The notes: generated by a model from the sequence alone, not told the origin. Shown: positions 24,696-32,895, counted from the stretch's first letter. The stretch: 33,499 nt of DNA from an uncultured Porphyromonadaceae bacterium (GCA_946553045.1 CAMNRO010000030.1:1-33499); one strand, 5' to 3'. A program made the numbers and translations.

Positions 24696-25220
24696 TTATA
24701 GATTTATAAGCCCGGCGGGCAAGTTCATGTAAATAGTTTCTGAGTCGGTGTCAACTTCAAGAATAAGGTCGGGATTTGCCGGTACAAGGATTTCAGAACC
24801 GTCGGCGGCTGTGACTATGAAGAGATAGTTGTCGGTGGAGTCGTCGAAGTCTGAGATTACCCCGATTTTGACGCCGTCGCTTTCTATGGTGTAGCCGGTG
24901 AGGTCGTCGAGGAAGAATCCTTCGGCGTCACGCTCAGTCTCGGGAAGGTCTTCGGGCTGGGCGAAGATGGCTTTGTTGGTGAAGAGTGCGGCTTTTTCCT
25001 GGCTGTCGATGCCCTCGAAGGTGAGAAGTACGCTTTCAGCACCTTTTGTACGCCATGAGACGATGAAAAATGGCACCATGAGGCCGTCGAGCTCTACGAA
25101 AACGCAAGAAAGCTCCGACGGGTCTATGTCGGTGTCGGGTATCACGGCCGACATTTCGCCCTTTATGCCATGGGGCTTTCCGAAACGCCCTATTTCTATG
25201 AGTTGTTCGGCCGGTATCAT
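24696..25220 (-). CDS. rimM: Ribosome maturation factor RimM
   Basis: 174-residue 16S rRNA-processing factor that binds ribosomal protein S19 during 30S head assembly. Seen: N-terminal RimM domain starting IGRFGKPHGIKGEM at about 11-24, and a PRC-barrel C-terminal domain (about 100-174) with FFLDDLTGYTIESD, DNYLFIVTAADGSEILVPA and the terminal MNLPAGLINL. Length is typical. It overlaps the DUF4290 gene upstream by 4 nt. Confidence 0.93.
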   Translation of the reverse strand: MIPAEQLIEIGRFGKPHGIKGEMSAVIPDTDIDPSELSCVFVELDGLMVPFFIVSWRTKGAESVLLTFEGIDSQEKAALFTNKAIFAQPEDLPETERDAEGFFLDDLTGYTIESDGVKIGVISDFDDSTDNYLFIVTAADGSEILVPANPDLILEVDTDSETIYMNLPAGLINL

Positions 25221-25807
25221 TTCTTTTTCTTCTTTTTGGACGGAGCCGGAAGTGCGCGGAATTCATGGAGGCGCATCTGCTCGGGGTGCATGTTGATGGC
25301 TCCGTGCGAAAGCATGCGTAAATCATCGAATACACGCTGGTCATCGACGCCTTCGCGGCAGAAAGCCACGACAATCTTTTTCATATGGTCGGCAATCATG
25401 AACACAAGCTCGTCGCGGGCTTCTCCCGGTTCCATGCCCGAAGCCACGTCTATCATCCGCACTATGGTGGCTCCATAGCGGCGCATGGGCATGTAGCCGG
25501 GCTTGGTGGCTTCGATGTGGTCGGGAGCTTCTGCAAAGACATCGCTCTGGATATGATTGAAAGGCACATCGACATCAAGTCTGAAACCGCTCATTATAAA
25601 AAGATGATCCCAGAGTTTACGGCGGTGTTCTTCGCGGTCTTCGCCCTGGGCGGGGAAAAGGGTGCTCATTGTTCCGACGATTGTGTTTGCGCAGAGAGTG
25701 CGTTCGTTGCGGTCTTCAATCGTCAGACAGTGGTCGATCATCTTCTGTATGTTGCGCCCGTACTCAGGCAGAGTGAGCCTCGGAAGGCGGTTGGTATATG
25801 TCAGCAT
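25217..25807 (-). CDS. DUF4290 domain protein
   Basis: 196-residue cytosolic protein of the Bacteroidetes-specific DUF4290 family, function unknown. Recognised by LPEYGRNIQKMIDHCLTIEDR near the start, the KLWDHLFIMSGF segment, and the MRRYGATIVRMI segment. It is mostly helical and ends in a run of seven Lys (SKKKKKKK-type tail), which could bind nucleic acid. In several Bacteroidetes this gene is next to murA and rimM; here it is coupled straight to rimM by a 4-nt overlap, with no murA between. It has a full-consensus promoter and heads the rimM-dnaB operon. Confidence 0.88.
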   Translation of the reverse strand: MLTYTNRLPRLTLPEYGRNIQKMIDHCLTIEDRNERTLCANTIVGTMSTLFPAQGEDREEHRRKLWDHLFIMSGFRLDVDVPFNHIQSDVFAEAPDHIEATKPGYMPMRRYGATIVRMIDVASGMEPGEARDELVFMIADHMKKIVVAFCREGVDDQRVFDDLRMLSHGAINMHPEQMRLHEFRALPAPSKKKKKK

Positions 25808-25832
25808 TGGTGTGTTCTGTGTTTTACAGCCT

Positions 25833-25864
25833 CAAAGTTACTGCAAAAATCCCATATCGGCAAA
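25833..25864 (-). promoter_or_regulatory. Consensus Bacteroidetes promoter of the DUF4290-rimM-dnaB operon
   Basis: On the minus strand TTTG (25861-25864), 20 bp, TAACTTTG (25833-25840), 26 bp before the ATG at 25807. Confidence 0.78.
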
Positions 25865-25904
25865 TCAACTTTCCGGGAGTTCGCCGCGTGTTGTCTGTAA
25901 TAGG

Positions 25905-25948
25905 ACAAAGCCGGAAGAAACGCGAATGCTGCGGTCTTCCGGCTTTGT
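25905..25948 (-). terminator. Hairpin downstream of rpoZ, probable terminator
   Basis: A perfect 14-bp inverted repeat (ACAAAGCCGGAAGA at 25905-25918 with 25935-25948) and a 16-nt loop, 26 bp past the rpoZ stop and 41 bp before the next promoter. The T tract on the minus strand is poor, so termination is likely but may need help. Confidence 0.65.
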
Positions 25949-25973
25949 TTAGTCGTTATCTCGTTATCTGCTG

Positions 25974-26306
25974 TTAGAGCGAGTTGCGGTCCTTGTTGCT
26001 TTTACGGAAGAACAGCTTGTGGTCGATGTACTCCTGTGTTGCGATAAGGGTGGGTTTGGGCAGACGCTCGTAGTAGCGGGAGATTTCAATCTGTTCGCGG
26101 TTTTCGCTCACTTCTTCGAGAGTGTCGTTGTAGGGGGCGAATTCCTGAAGTTTCTTTTCGAGGTCGCTTTTCATCTGTGCGGCTATCTGGTTGGCGCGCT
26201 TCGAGATGACGCATACGGTTTCATAGATGTTGCCGGTCTGTTCCGAGAGCTCGATGAGGTCGCGGGTGACGGTGTTGAGCGGAGTGTTGCTTTTCTTGAA
26301 ATCCAT
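25974..26306 (-). CDS. rpoZ: RNA polymerase omega subunit (Rpb6-like)
   Basis: 110-residue Bacteroidetes-type omega protein, which supports folding and assembly of the beta-prime subunit. Seen: MDFKKSNTPLNTVTRDL, the omega core segment ETVCVISKRANQIAAQMKSDL, and a C-terminal helix (TLIATQEYIDHKLFFRKSNKD) typical for the phylum. The open frame reaches back to 26510, but the extra Ser/Thr-rich 68 residues overlap bamD and are a shadow. It lies 67 bp after bamD and is probably co-transcribed with it, followed by a hairpin terminator. Confidence 0.88.
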   Translation of the reverse strand: MDFKKSNTPLNTVTRDLIELSEQTGNIYETVCVISKRANQIAAQMKSDLEKKLQEFAPYNDTLEEVSENREQIEISRYYERLPKPTLIATQEYIDHKLFFRKSNKDRNSL

Positions 26307-26373
26307 GACTATGGTGCTTTGTTTTGTTCGTGTTGGAATATTCCGGCCGAAGGGCGGGAGGGAGGGGAGAGTA

Positions 26374-27174
26374 TCAGTCGTGTACGTATCTGTTGGCGAT
26401 TTTCTGGATATTGTCGGCCTCTTCGCGTTTGGGACTGTCGGGATAGTTGTTGATGAATGAGTAGTATTCGTCGAGGACGTCGCGGAAGCGGTCGGCTTTT
26501 CGTTCTTCAACCGAGTTCAGTGCTTCCTGATAGCGTGCCTTGAGAATGAGCATTTCGAGGTCTTCCTTATATTTGGAGTAGGGATAGTCCTTGATGGCGT
26601 TGCGGGCCACTATTACGGCGCTTTCGTAGTTGTTGCCCATATAGTTGCCGAGGTTGTAGTAGAGCTGGGCGTTCTGCAGCTGTTTGAGTGTCAGTTTGTC
26701 CTGCATTTCGAATATGGCGTTCTGTGCAATCGAAACTTTGTCGCTGCGGGGGAAGTACTCCAGGAATCCCTGAAGCTCTTCGATGGCCTTGATTGTGCCT
26801 GTCTGGTCGAGCTGGGGTTCGGGCGAATCGAGGTAATATCCGTAGCCGCAGAAGAATCGGGCGGCTTCGGTGTATTTTCCTTTCGGATAGCGGCCGTAGT
26901 AGGTCTTGAAATATGCGCCGGAGCTTACATAGTCCTTGTTCTCATAGTGGCTCATTGCAAGCAGATAGAGCGATTCTTCGGCTTTGTCCGAGCCTTTGAA
27001 GTAGGCTATACAGTCTTCGAGAAGTGTGGCAGCCTGGACGTATTTCTTTTCTTCAAACGCGCGCTTTGCGTATTCGAATTTATAGTTGACGTCGGTGCTC
27101 TTCTGAGCGCGCTGGTATTCACCGCACGAGCTCAAGAGAATAGCTGCAAGAAGGGCTACAATGTAATATCGCAT
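26374..27174 (-). CDS. bamD: Outer-membrane assembly lipoprotein BamD
   Basis: 266-residue lipoprotein of the BAM complex that folds beta-barrel proteins into the outer membrane. Seen: signal sequence with lipobox LLSSC (Cys17 from the ATG at 27174), then TPR-like helical repeats: YEYAKRAF-type region with CIAYFKGSDKAEESLYLLA, FKTYYGRYPKGKYTEAARFF, LQGFLEYFPRSDKVSIAQ, and AIKDYPYSKYKEDLEMLIL. Family signatures agree with BamD. The open frame reaches back to 27243, but the -7 element at 27201-27208 rules out the earliest codons. ATG at 27189 (MITTP) is an alternative start. Confidence 0.9.
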   Translation of the reverse strand: MRYYIVALLAAILLSSCGEYQRAQKSTDVNYKFEYAKRAFEEKKYVQAATLLEDCIAYFKGSDKAEESLYLLAMSHYENKDYVSSGAYFKTYYGRYPKGKYTEAARFFCGYGYYLDSPEPQLDQTGTIKAIEELQGFLEYFPRSDKVSIAQNAIFEMQDKLTLKQLQNAQLYYNLGNYMGNNYESAVIVARNAIKDYPYSKYKEDLEMLILKARYQEALNSVEERKADRFRDVLDEYYSFINNYPDSPKREEADNIQKIANRYVHD

Positions 27175-27200
27175 TGGTGTGGTAATCATATACAATTGTG

Positions 27201-27208
27201 CAAAGATA
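27201..27208 (-). promoter_or_regulatory. -7 element of the bamD-rpoZ promoter
   Basis: On the minus strand TATCTTTG, an exact TAnnTTTG match, with a weak -33 (TTCG, 3 of 4) at 19-bp spacing. A second -7 match (TAATTTTG, 27263-27270) lies further upstream without a -33. Confidence 0.5.
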
Positions 27209-27282
27209 GCAAAAAAGACGCTAACAGCGAACCGTCGCAACAAACTTTAGCGACTCTTTGCACAAAATTAACACTTGTGTGC

Positions 27283-28167
27283 TTAAAGGACGTTCAGCAC
27301 CTGTTCTTTGATTTGCTCGAGCGAATCTTTCATGCGCACGACGATGGCCTGCATCTCGGCATGGTTGCTTTTTGAGCCGAGAGTATTGATTTCGCGCCCC
27401 ATTTCCTGGGCTATGAAACCGAGTTTTTTGCCTTGGCCGCCGTTGGCCGATTCCATTGTCTCGAGGAAATACTGGAGGTGCTTGCGTAGACGCTGTTTTT
27501 CTTCGTTTACATCGAGTTTTTCGATGTAGAATATCATTTCCTGTTCGAGACGCCCCTTGTCATAGTCGGGAACGTTGATTTTCGAAAGGTTTTCTTCTAT
27601 TCTGAGGCGGATTCGGGGAACGCGCTCGGCCTCGAAAGGTTCGATGCTTTCAAGAAGAGACGATATTGTGGCGATTCGAGCTGCGAAGAACTTTTCGAGT
27701 TCGATGCCTTCGGCGCGGCGGTGCGCCGACAGGTTTTCCACCGCCTGGGCCACAGCCTTGTCGAGAGCTTCAATCTGGTCTGCATCGGCGGCTTCCGGGC
27801 TTGTAGAGCTGATTGTGTCGGGGAAACGGAGCAGAACGGAGTACCAGTCGGCCGGAGCAGGGATTCCGAGCGCGGCCGAGGCATCTTCAATCTGTTTTTT
27901 GTATGCGGCAAGGGCGGCAACGTCGAGCGTTGAGTGTATTTCTGTGTTCGCGCCGATGGTTTCTACGTTGACAATCACATCGACCTTGCCTCGCTCGAGG
28001 CTTCGGCCGATGGCAGAGCGCATGTCGAGCTCATGTTCGCGAAATGCATAAGGCAGACGGAGGTTGATGTCCATCTGTTTGGAATTAAGCGATTTTATCT
28101 CGACTGTTATTTTTTTAGCTCCGGCTTCGGCTGTAGACTTGCCGAAGCCGGTCATAGACATTAACAT
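27283..28167 (-). CDS. yicC: YicC family endoribonuclease
   Basis: 294-residue cytosolic protein of the YicC family; the E. coli member is an endoribonuclease involved in small-RNA turnover. Seen: the canonical start MLMSMTGFGKS, the N-terminal domain (about 1-155) with VEIKSLNSKQMDINLRLP, and the C-terminal DUF1732 domain (about 205-294) with RLEQEMIFYIEKLDVNEE, RLRKHLQYF and GKKLGFIAQEMGREINTLGSK. ATG at 28179 is an alternative start; the frame further up to 28251 runs across the promoter region and is rejected. It is divergent from tsaB with facing promoters. Confidence 0.92.
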   Translation of the reverse strand: MLMSMTGFGKSTAEAGAKKITVEIKSLNSKQMDINLRLPYAFREHELDMRSAIGRSLERGKVDVIVNVETIGANTEIHSTLDVAALAAYKKQIEDASAALGIPAPADWYSVLLRFPDTISSTSPEAADADQIEALDKAVAQAVENLSAHRRAEGIELEKFFAARIATISSLLESIEPFEAERVPRIRLRIEENLSKINVPDYDKGRLEQEMIFYIEKLDVNEEKQRLRKHLQYFLETMESANGGQGKKLGFIAQEMGREINTLGSKSNHAEMQAIVVRMKDSLEQIKEQVLNVL

Positions 28168-28248
28168 ATTTATTTCCATTGCGCTTGCCCCTGGCAGCGC
28201 TTTAGATGGTGATGGGGCCGGGTACGGACGAGCCGGACCTTGCGGCTG

Positions 28249-28256
28249 CAAAATTA
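28249..28256 (-). promoter_or_regulatory. -7 element of yicC
   Basis: On the minus strand TAATTTTG, an exact TAnnTTTG match, about 80 bp before the ATG at 28167. No clear -33. It faces the tsaB -7 element, which lies 44 bp away. Confidence 0.45.
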
Positions 28257-28300
28257 CAAAAAATCGTCCGCATTCTCACCGTTTTGACTGGAAAAAGTAG

Positions 28301-28308
28301 TAACTTTG
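28301..28308 (+). promoter_or_regulatory. -7 element of the tsaB-tsaC operon
   Basis: TAACTTTG, an exact TAnnTTTG match, 17 bp before the ATG at 28326. A TTTG at 28283-28286 is only 14 bp upstream, too close for a standard -33. It sets the tsaB start at 28326 and not at earlier in-frame codons. Confidence 0.5.
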
Positions 28309-28325
28309 CCGAAAACACAAGTGTA

Positions 28326-29018
28326 ATGGCAACTATACTTAATATAGAAACCTCAGGCGCGCCTTGTTCGGCGGCTCTCACATCCGACGGAATGATACTC
28401 GCCCACCGGGAAGATTTTACCGGACGGAATCATGCCGCCGCGCTCAGCGATTTCATCAAATATTGTCTTGATTATGGCTCGGAGCATGGTCTCAAACCCG
28501 ATGCGGTGGCCGTGAGCCTCGGTCCGGGCAGCTATACGGGTCTTCGAATCGGGCTTAGCGAGGCTAAAGGCCTGGCCTACGCCCTCGATGTTCCGTTGAT
28601 TGGAGTGAAGACTCTTGAACTTCTTGCGACAAGAGTGATGTTTTCGACCGACAGCGTTGACCCCGACTCGATTCTTATCCCGATGGTCGATGCCCGCCGT
28701 ATGGAAGTATATACCGGCGCATACGATTTCGGTCTTGCCGAGCTGATGACTCCCGGCGCACTGATTCTTGACGAAAATTCTTACGGTGCTCTGAAAGCTA
28801 CCGGGCGCCCTATCCTGTATTTCGGAAGCGGAGCCGAAAAGGCACAGCCGTTTATGGAAGGTGCCACATATGTGGAAGGCGTCGAAGCTCTGGCTGTCGA
28901 TATGGTGGCGCTCGCGGAGCTGGCCTATAACCGCCGTCAGTTTATTGATACCGCTTATTCTGTGCCTGTGTATCTTAAGGATTTTCAGGCAACGACACCA
29001 AAAAACAAGGTGATATGA
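28326..29018 (+). CDS. tsaB: tRNA t6A37 synthesis partner protein TsaB
   Basis: 230-residue protein of the TsaB/YeaZ family, an inactive relative of TsaD that forms the TsaB-TsaD-TsaE complex for N6-threonylcarbamoyladenosine in tRNA. Seen: start MATILNIETSGAPCSAAL, then the DAVAVSLGPGSYTGLRIGLS segment which is the hallmark of TsaB, and IPMVDARRMEVYTGAYD. The frame is open back to 28206, but those codons precede the -7 element. It overlaps tsaC by 4 nt (ATGA). Confidence 0.94.
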   Translation: MATILNIETSGAPCSAALTSDGMILAHREDFTGRNHAAALSDFIKYCLDYGSEHGLKPDAVAVSLGPGSYTGLRIGLSEAKGLAYALDVPLIGVKTLELLATRVMFSTDSVDPDSILIPMVDARRMEVYTGAYDFGLAELMTPGALILDENSYGALKATGRPILYFGSGAEKAQPFMEGATYVEGVEALAVDMVALAELAYNRRQFIDTAYSVPVYLKDFQATTPKNKVI

Positions 29019-29602
29019 CAGAATCCCAGCTTGCCGATATAAAGGCGTGCCTCGATGTCCTGCGCCGTGGAGGCGTTATAGTGTATCCTACAGATACAAT
29101 ATGGGGCATTGGCTGCGACGCCTGTTGCTCCGAGGCTGTGAAAAAGATTTTTGAGCTGAAAAAACGAGCCGATGCAAAAGCTCTTATAACGCTTGTCGGC
29201 TCTGAAGGGCAGCTTGAGCGCACAGTGGCCGATATACCGGACGTAGCGTGGCAGCTTATTGAGTATAACGAGAAACCACTCACGATAGTCTATGACGCCC
29301 CTCTTAGCGAGGCCGGTATAGCGCCGGAGCTACGTGCTCAGGACGGTTCCATCGGTGTCCGTCTGACCTCCGATGAATTTTGTGCCGAGCTTTGCAAGCG
29401 TCTGCGCCGTCCGTTGGTGTCTACGTCGGCTAATGTCAGCGGCGAGCCCGCTCCGGCATGCTTTGCCGATATTTCGAAAGAAATCATTGATGGCGCCGAT
29501 TATGTCTGCATGAGTCGTCGCGACGAGAAGCCGGCCGAGGCTGCTCCTTCTACGGTAATGCGTCTGTCTTCAGGAGGACTATTCAAGGTTTTACGCCCAT
29601 GA
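29015..29602 (+). CDS. tsaC: L-threonylcarbamoyladenylate synthase (Sua5/YrdC)
   Basis: 195-residue YrdC-domain enzyme that makes threonylcarbamoyl-AMP from threonine, bicarbonate and ATP, the first step of t6A formation. Seen: GGVIVYPTDTIWGIGCDA at about 19-36, ELKKRADAKALITLV (the KR-x-x-K type nucleotide segment), IGVRLTSDEFC and RRPLVSTSANVSGEPA. It is the short form without the Sua5 C-terminal domain. It is coupled by 4-nt overlaps to tsaB upstream and to the glycosylphosphotransferase downstream. Confidence 0.94.
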   Translation: MTESQLADIKACLDVLRRGGVIVYPTDTIWGIGCDACCSEAVKKIFELKKRADAKALITLVGSEGQLERTVADIPDVAWQLIEYNEKPLTIVYDAPLSEAGIAPELRAQDGSIGVRLTSDEFCAELCKRLRRPLVSTSANVSGEPAPACFADISKEIIDGADYVCMSRRDEKPAEAAPSTVMRLSSGGLFKVLRP

Positions 29603-31029
29603 TGCCGCAGGCGCGCCAGCAAATCAAATATCTGCTGTCCGATTTCATCACCCTGAATATCGGCTGGCTGATATTCGATGTGGCCCGCTTTTATACTCTT
29701 CCGGCAGATTTGTTGCCAGACAGTCTCGCTTCGTTTCTGCTGTATCCTCAACTACTGACCGGACAGATTGTGGTGCCGGCCGGAATGATTATGCTCTATG
29801 CCGTATCGGGCTCATATAACAGGGGCGGCACCCTTTACCGTTCGCGTCTCGACGAGTTTCTGAATACAATTCTGATTTCGCTCATAGGCATGCTCGCTGT
29901 TTTCTTTGTCGTTCTCATCAACGACAATATTCCGGAGCGTATCACCAATTATGAGCTAATGTTTCTGCTTTTCGCGTCGCTCATGGTGCCGACTGCCATC
30001 GGACGCTATATCATAAGCTCGGGCGCGGCCAGGCGCATACACCGGGGCGATTACAGCGTGAATACTCTCATCGTCGGCGCTTCGCCGGAATTCAGGCGGA
30101 AAATCGAGCGTATCATGGATTCATCGACCCTGTCGGGTTTGAGACCGGTGGCATGTGCGCCGTTTGCTGAAGAGTGCCGGGAGGCGGAGCTTGCCGGATT
30201 GCCGGTGTACAATACCGACGATATTGTGGGCCTTTGCCGGAAGCTCGATATAGGCGCTGTCGTCGTGCTGCCGCCGAAGGACGGTGTCAAAAGCATGGGG
30301 GCCTTGCTGGGCGATTTGTATTCGCTTGGGATTCCGCTGCTCGTATCGGCCGAACTTTTCGGCCCGGTCGCGCTGCAGCCTCGTGTAATCGGAGTGATAA
30401 ACGAGCCTCTGGTCGATGTCACCAATGCCAATATTCCGCCTTCCGTCGCCAATCTTAAAAGACTAGGCGACATTGTCGTGTCTGTGTTTGCCTTGGTTTT
30501 ACTGAGCCCGGTAATGCTGGCTATAGCCATTGCCGTGAAGCTTGATTCTAAAGGCCCGTGTTTCTATCGTCAGGAGCGTGTAGGGTTTCATGGCCGGCCG
30601 TTCCGAATCATCAAATTCAGAAGCATGCATACCAATGCCGAGGCCGATGGTGTGCCGAAGCTGTCGTCGGGCGGCGATGACCCCCGTATTACCGCTGCGG
30701 GCCATTTTCTGCGGAAATACCGCCTCGACGAGCTTCCTCAGTTCTGGAATGTACTTGTCGGTGAGATGTCGCTGGTCGGGCCGCGGCCTGAACGAAAGTA
30801 TTATGTCGACCGGATTGTCGAGCGTGTGCCGTGGTATGGCCTGGTGAGACAGGTTCGTCCTGGCATAACCTCTTGGGGCATGGTTAAATACGGATATGCT
30901 TCCAGTGTCGGCGAGATGGTTGAGCGCTCGGGCTATGATTTGTTATATATCCGCAATATATCATTGCCTGTAGACCTTAAAATCATCTTTCATACCGTCA
31001 GCACCGTTTTCAGAGGGAAAGGCATTTGA
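29599..31029 (+). CDS. Polyprenyl glycosylphosphotransferase (PHPT family, WcaJ/CpsE-like)
   Basis: 476-residue inner-membrane enzyme that loads a sugar-1-phosphate onto undecaprenyl phosphate and so starts surface-polysaccharide or O-glycan assembly. Seen: four N-terminal helices (within about 8-140), a nucleotide-binding-like CoA-fold part (about 150-270; VNTLIVGASPEFRRKIE), a reentrant hydrophobic segment near 290-312, and the catalytic bac_transf domain (about 285-476) with FYRQERVGFHGRPFRI, the KFRSM motif, KYRLDELPQFWNVL and GEMSLVGPRPE. There is no other polysaccharide gene near it. The two first codons are both ATG. It is coupled to tsaC by a 4-nt overlap. Confidence 0.92.
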   Translation: MMPQARQQIKYLLSDFITLNIGWLIFDVARFYTLPADLLPDSLASFLLYPQLLTGQIVVPAGMIMLYAVSGSYNRGGTLYRSRLDEFLNTILISLIGMLAVFFVVLINDNIPERITNYELMFLLFASLMVPTAIGRYIISSGAARRIHRGDYSVNTLIVGASPEFRRKIERIMDSSTLSGLRPVACAPFAEECREAELAGLPVYNTDDIVGLCRKLDIGAVVVLPPKDGVKSMGALLGDLYSLGIPLLVSAELFGPVALQPRVIGVINEPLVDVTNANIPPSVANLKRLGDIVVSVFALVLLSPVMLAIAIAVKLDSKGPCFYRQERVGFHGRPFRIIKFRSMHTNAEADGVPKLSSGGDDPRITAAGHFLRKYRLDELPQFWNVLVGEMSLVGPRPERKYYVDRIVERVPWYGLVRQVRPGITSWGMVKYGYASSVGEMVERSGYDLLYIRNISLPVDLKIIFHTVSTVFRGKGI

Positions 31030-31056
31030 CAATATCAAAACTTTTCCTTACTTTTG
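31025..31056 (+). promoter_or_regulatory. Consensus Bacteroidetes promoter of the CLC gene
   Basis: TTTG (31025-31028), 20 bp, TACTTTTG (31049-31056). The -33 box overlaps the stop codon of the glycosylphosphotransferase gene. Only 9 bp separate the -7 box from the ATG at 31066, so the transcript is almost leaderless. Confidence 0.8.
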
Positions 31057-31065
31057 CTCTGCAAT

Positions 31066-32865
31066 ATGGAACAAGAACAGGCCAATAAGGGTATCAAAGA
31101 ATTGTTTATGAAATTCCTGCTGTGGCGCGACCGCCACATCAAGGAACGCAACTTCGTGCTCGTACTCGCCTTTTTTGTAGGCATTTTCAGCGGTCTTGCC
31201 GCTATTGTGCTGAAATTTCTTATTCATTTCATATCGACGGTTCTTACATCGCGCATAAATCTCGAGAGCGGCAACTACCTTTATATTCTGCTGCCGGCTG
31301 TCGGAGTGGTACTGACGGCGCTTTTCGTGAGGTATATTGTCCGCGACAATATAAGCCATGGTGTGACGCGCGTGCTATATGCCATCTCTCAGAACAAAAG
31401 CCGCCTTAAGCGCCATAATATATATACGTCGGTCCTCGCCAGCTCCGTCACAATCGGATTCGGCGGGTCGGTAGGAGCCGAAGGCCCTATAGTCTATACG
31501 GGGGCTGCCATCGGTTCAAATCTCGGGCGTGCGTTCCGCATGTCACCGCGCATTCTTATGATTCTCGTAGGCTGCGGGGCTGCCGCCGGTATCGCCGGCA
31601 TATTCAAGGCGCCTATCGCAGGAATGCTGTTTACCCTCGAAGTATTGATGCTCGACCTTACCACTGTGTCGGTAATGCCGTTGCTGATAGCCTCGATAAC
31701 GAGTACGACTCTCGCATATGTCTACACCGGCTATGAATTCGAGTTTTTCTTTGCCCAGACTGAGAACTTCTACACTTCGCGCATTCCATTCGTGATACTT
31801 CTCGGCCTCGTGTGCGGCTTTGCATCGCTGTATTTCACCCGGGTGATGAACATGATGGAGAATTTCTTCGGCCGGTTCAAGAATCCATGGGTGAAGACTC
31901 TCATCGGCTGCACGATTCTTTCCGGCCTTGTCTTCCTCTTTCCGCCGCTGTATGGCGAAGGTTACGGTTCTATCGTGGGTCTTCTTGCGGGCGATACATC
32001 GTCGATTGTAAACGGTTCTCTTTTCTATGGCGACCGTAATCAAGTGTGGTTTCTGGCATTGTTTATCGGCCTTGTCGTGGCTACGAAAGCATTTGCCACA
32101 TCGGCCACAAACGGCGCCGGAGGTGTCGGTGGAACGTTCGCGCCGTCGCTGTATGTAGGCTGTCTTACGGGATTCCTCTTTGCATATGTGCTCAATATAT
32201 TCGACCTCGGCGTCGAGCTGTCAACAAAGAACTTCGCTCTCATCGGCATGGCCGGAGTAATGAGCGGTGTAATGCACGCCCCTCTGATGGCTATCTTCCT
32301 CACCGCCGAACTGACCGGGGGGTATGAGCTGTTTCTGCCGCTGCTGATTGTCAGCACGATTTCGTATGGCACTATAAAAGTGTTCGAGCCATATTCAATA
32401 TACACCATGCGCCTCGCCAAGCAGGGGCAGCTTCTGACGCATCATAAGGACAAGGCTGTTCTTACACTTCTGAAAATCAACAATGTCATCGAGACCGACT
32501 TTCTTCCGGTATATCCCGAAATGACTCTGAAAGAAATGGTCGATGTAATAGCCAAGAGCAACCGCAACCTTTTCCCTGTAATCAACGAAAAGCGCGAGCT
32601 TGTCGGGGTGGTGCTTCTCGATGACATACGCAATATCATGTTCCGTCCCGAGTTATATCGTCGCATGCGGGTGAGCACGTTCATGTCGGCTCCGGCAGGA
32701 CGTATAGAAGTAGGGGAGAGCATGGATAAGGTGATGAAGACATTCGATGATACGGGGGCGTGGAACCTTCCTGTAGTCGAGAACGGTGTCTATGTCGGGT
32801 TTGTGTCGAAAAGCAAGATTTTCAATTCTTACCGAAGAGTTCTCCGCCACTACTGCGAAGACTGA
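31066..32865 (+). CDS. CLC-family chloride channel/transporter with CBS domains
   Basis: 599-residue membrane protein. Seen: the CLC membrane domain (about 30-440) with the gating-glutamate motif GSVGAEGP (Glu139), KAPIAGMLFTLEV (185-193) and GGVGGTFAPSL; then two cytosolic CBS motifs (about 460-520 and 530-595). The first Cl- motif, GSGIP in E. coli, reads SHGVT here. At the position of the E. coli internal proton glutamate (Glu203) there is Val193, as in CLC channels, so uncoupled Cl- conduction is more likely than Cl-/H+ exchange (inference). A TTG at 31054 is in frame, but it lies within the -7 box; the ATG is chosen. Confidence 0.92.
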   Translation: MEQEQANKGIKELFMKFLLWRDRHIKERNFVLVLAFFVGIFSGLAAIVLKFLIHFISTVLTSRINLESGNYLYILLPAVGVVLTALFVRYIVRDNISHGVTRVLYAISQNKSRLKRHNIYTSVLASSVTIGFGGSVGAEGPIVYTGAAIGSNLGRAFRMSPRILMILVGCGAAAGIAGIFKAPIAGMLFTLEVLMLDLTTVSVMPLLIASITSTTLAYVYTGYEFEFFFAQTENFYTSRIPFVILLGLVCGFASLYFTRVMNMMENFFGRFKNPWVKTLIGCTILSGLVFLFPPLYGEGYGSIVGLLAGDTSSIVNGSLFYGDRNQVWFLALFIGLVVATKAFATSATNGAGGVGGTFAPSLYVGCLTGFLFAYVLNIFDLGVELSTKNFALIGMAGVMSGVMHAPLMAIFLTAELTGGYELFLPLLIVSTISYGTIKVFEPYSIYTMRLAKQGQLLTHHKDKAVLTLLKINNVIETDFLPVYPEMTLKEMVDVIAKSNRNLFPVINEKRELVGVVLLDDIRNIMFRPELYRRMRVSTFMSAPAGRIEVGESMDKVMKTFDDTGAWNLPVVENGVYVGFVSKSKIFNSYRRVLRHYCED

Positions 32866-32895
32866 CAGTGATATTGTATCGTTTTATTTTTATAT

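Noticed and set aside
25974..26510. Extended 178-residue frame for the omega subunit
   Set aside because: The first 68 residues are Ser/Thr/Pro-rich, overlap bamD and lack family similarity; the ATG at 26306 gives the normal omega length.
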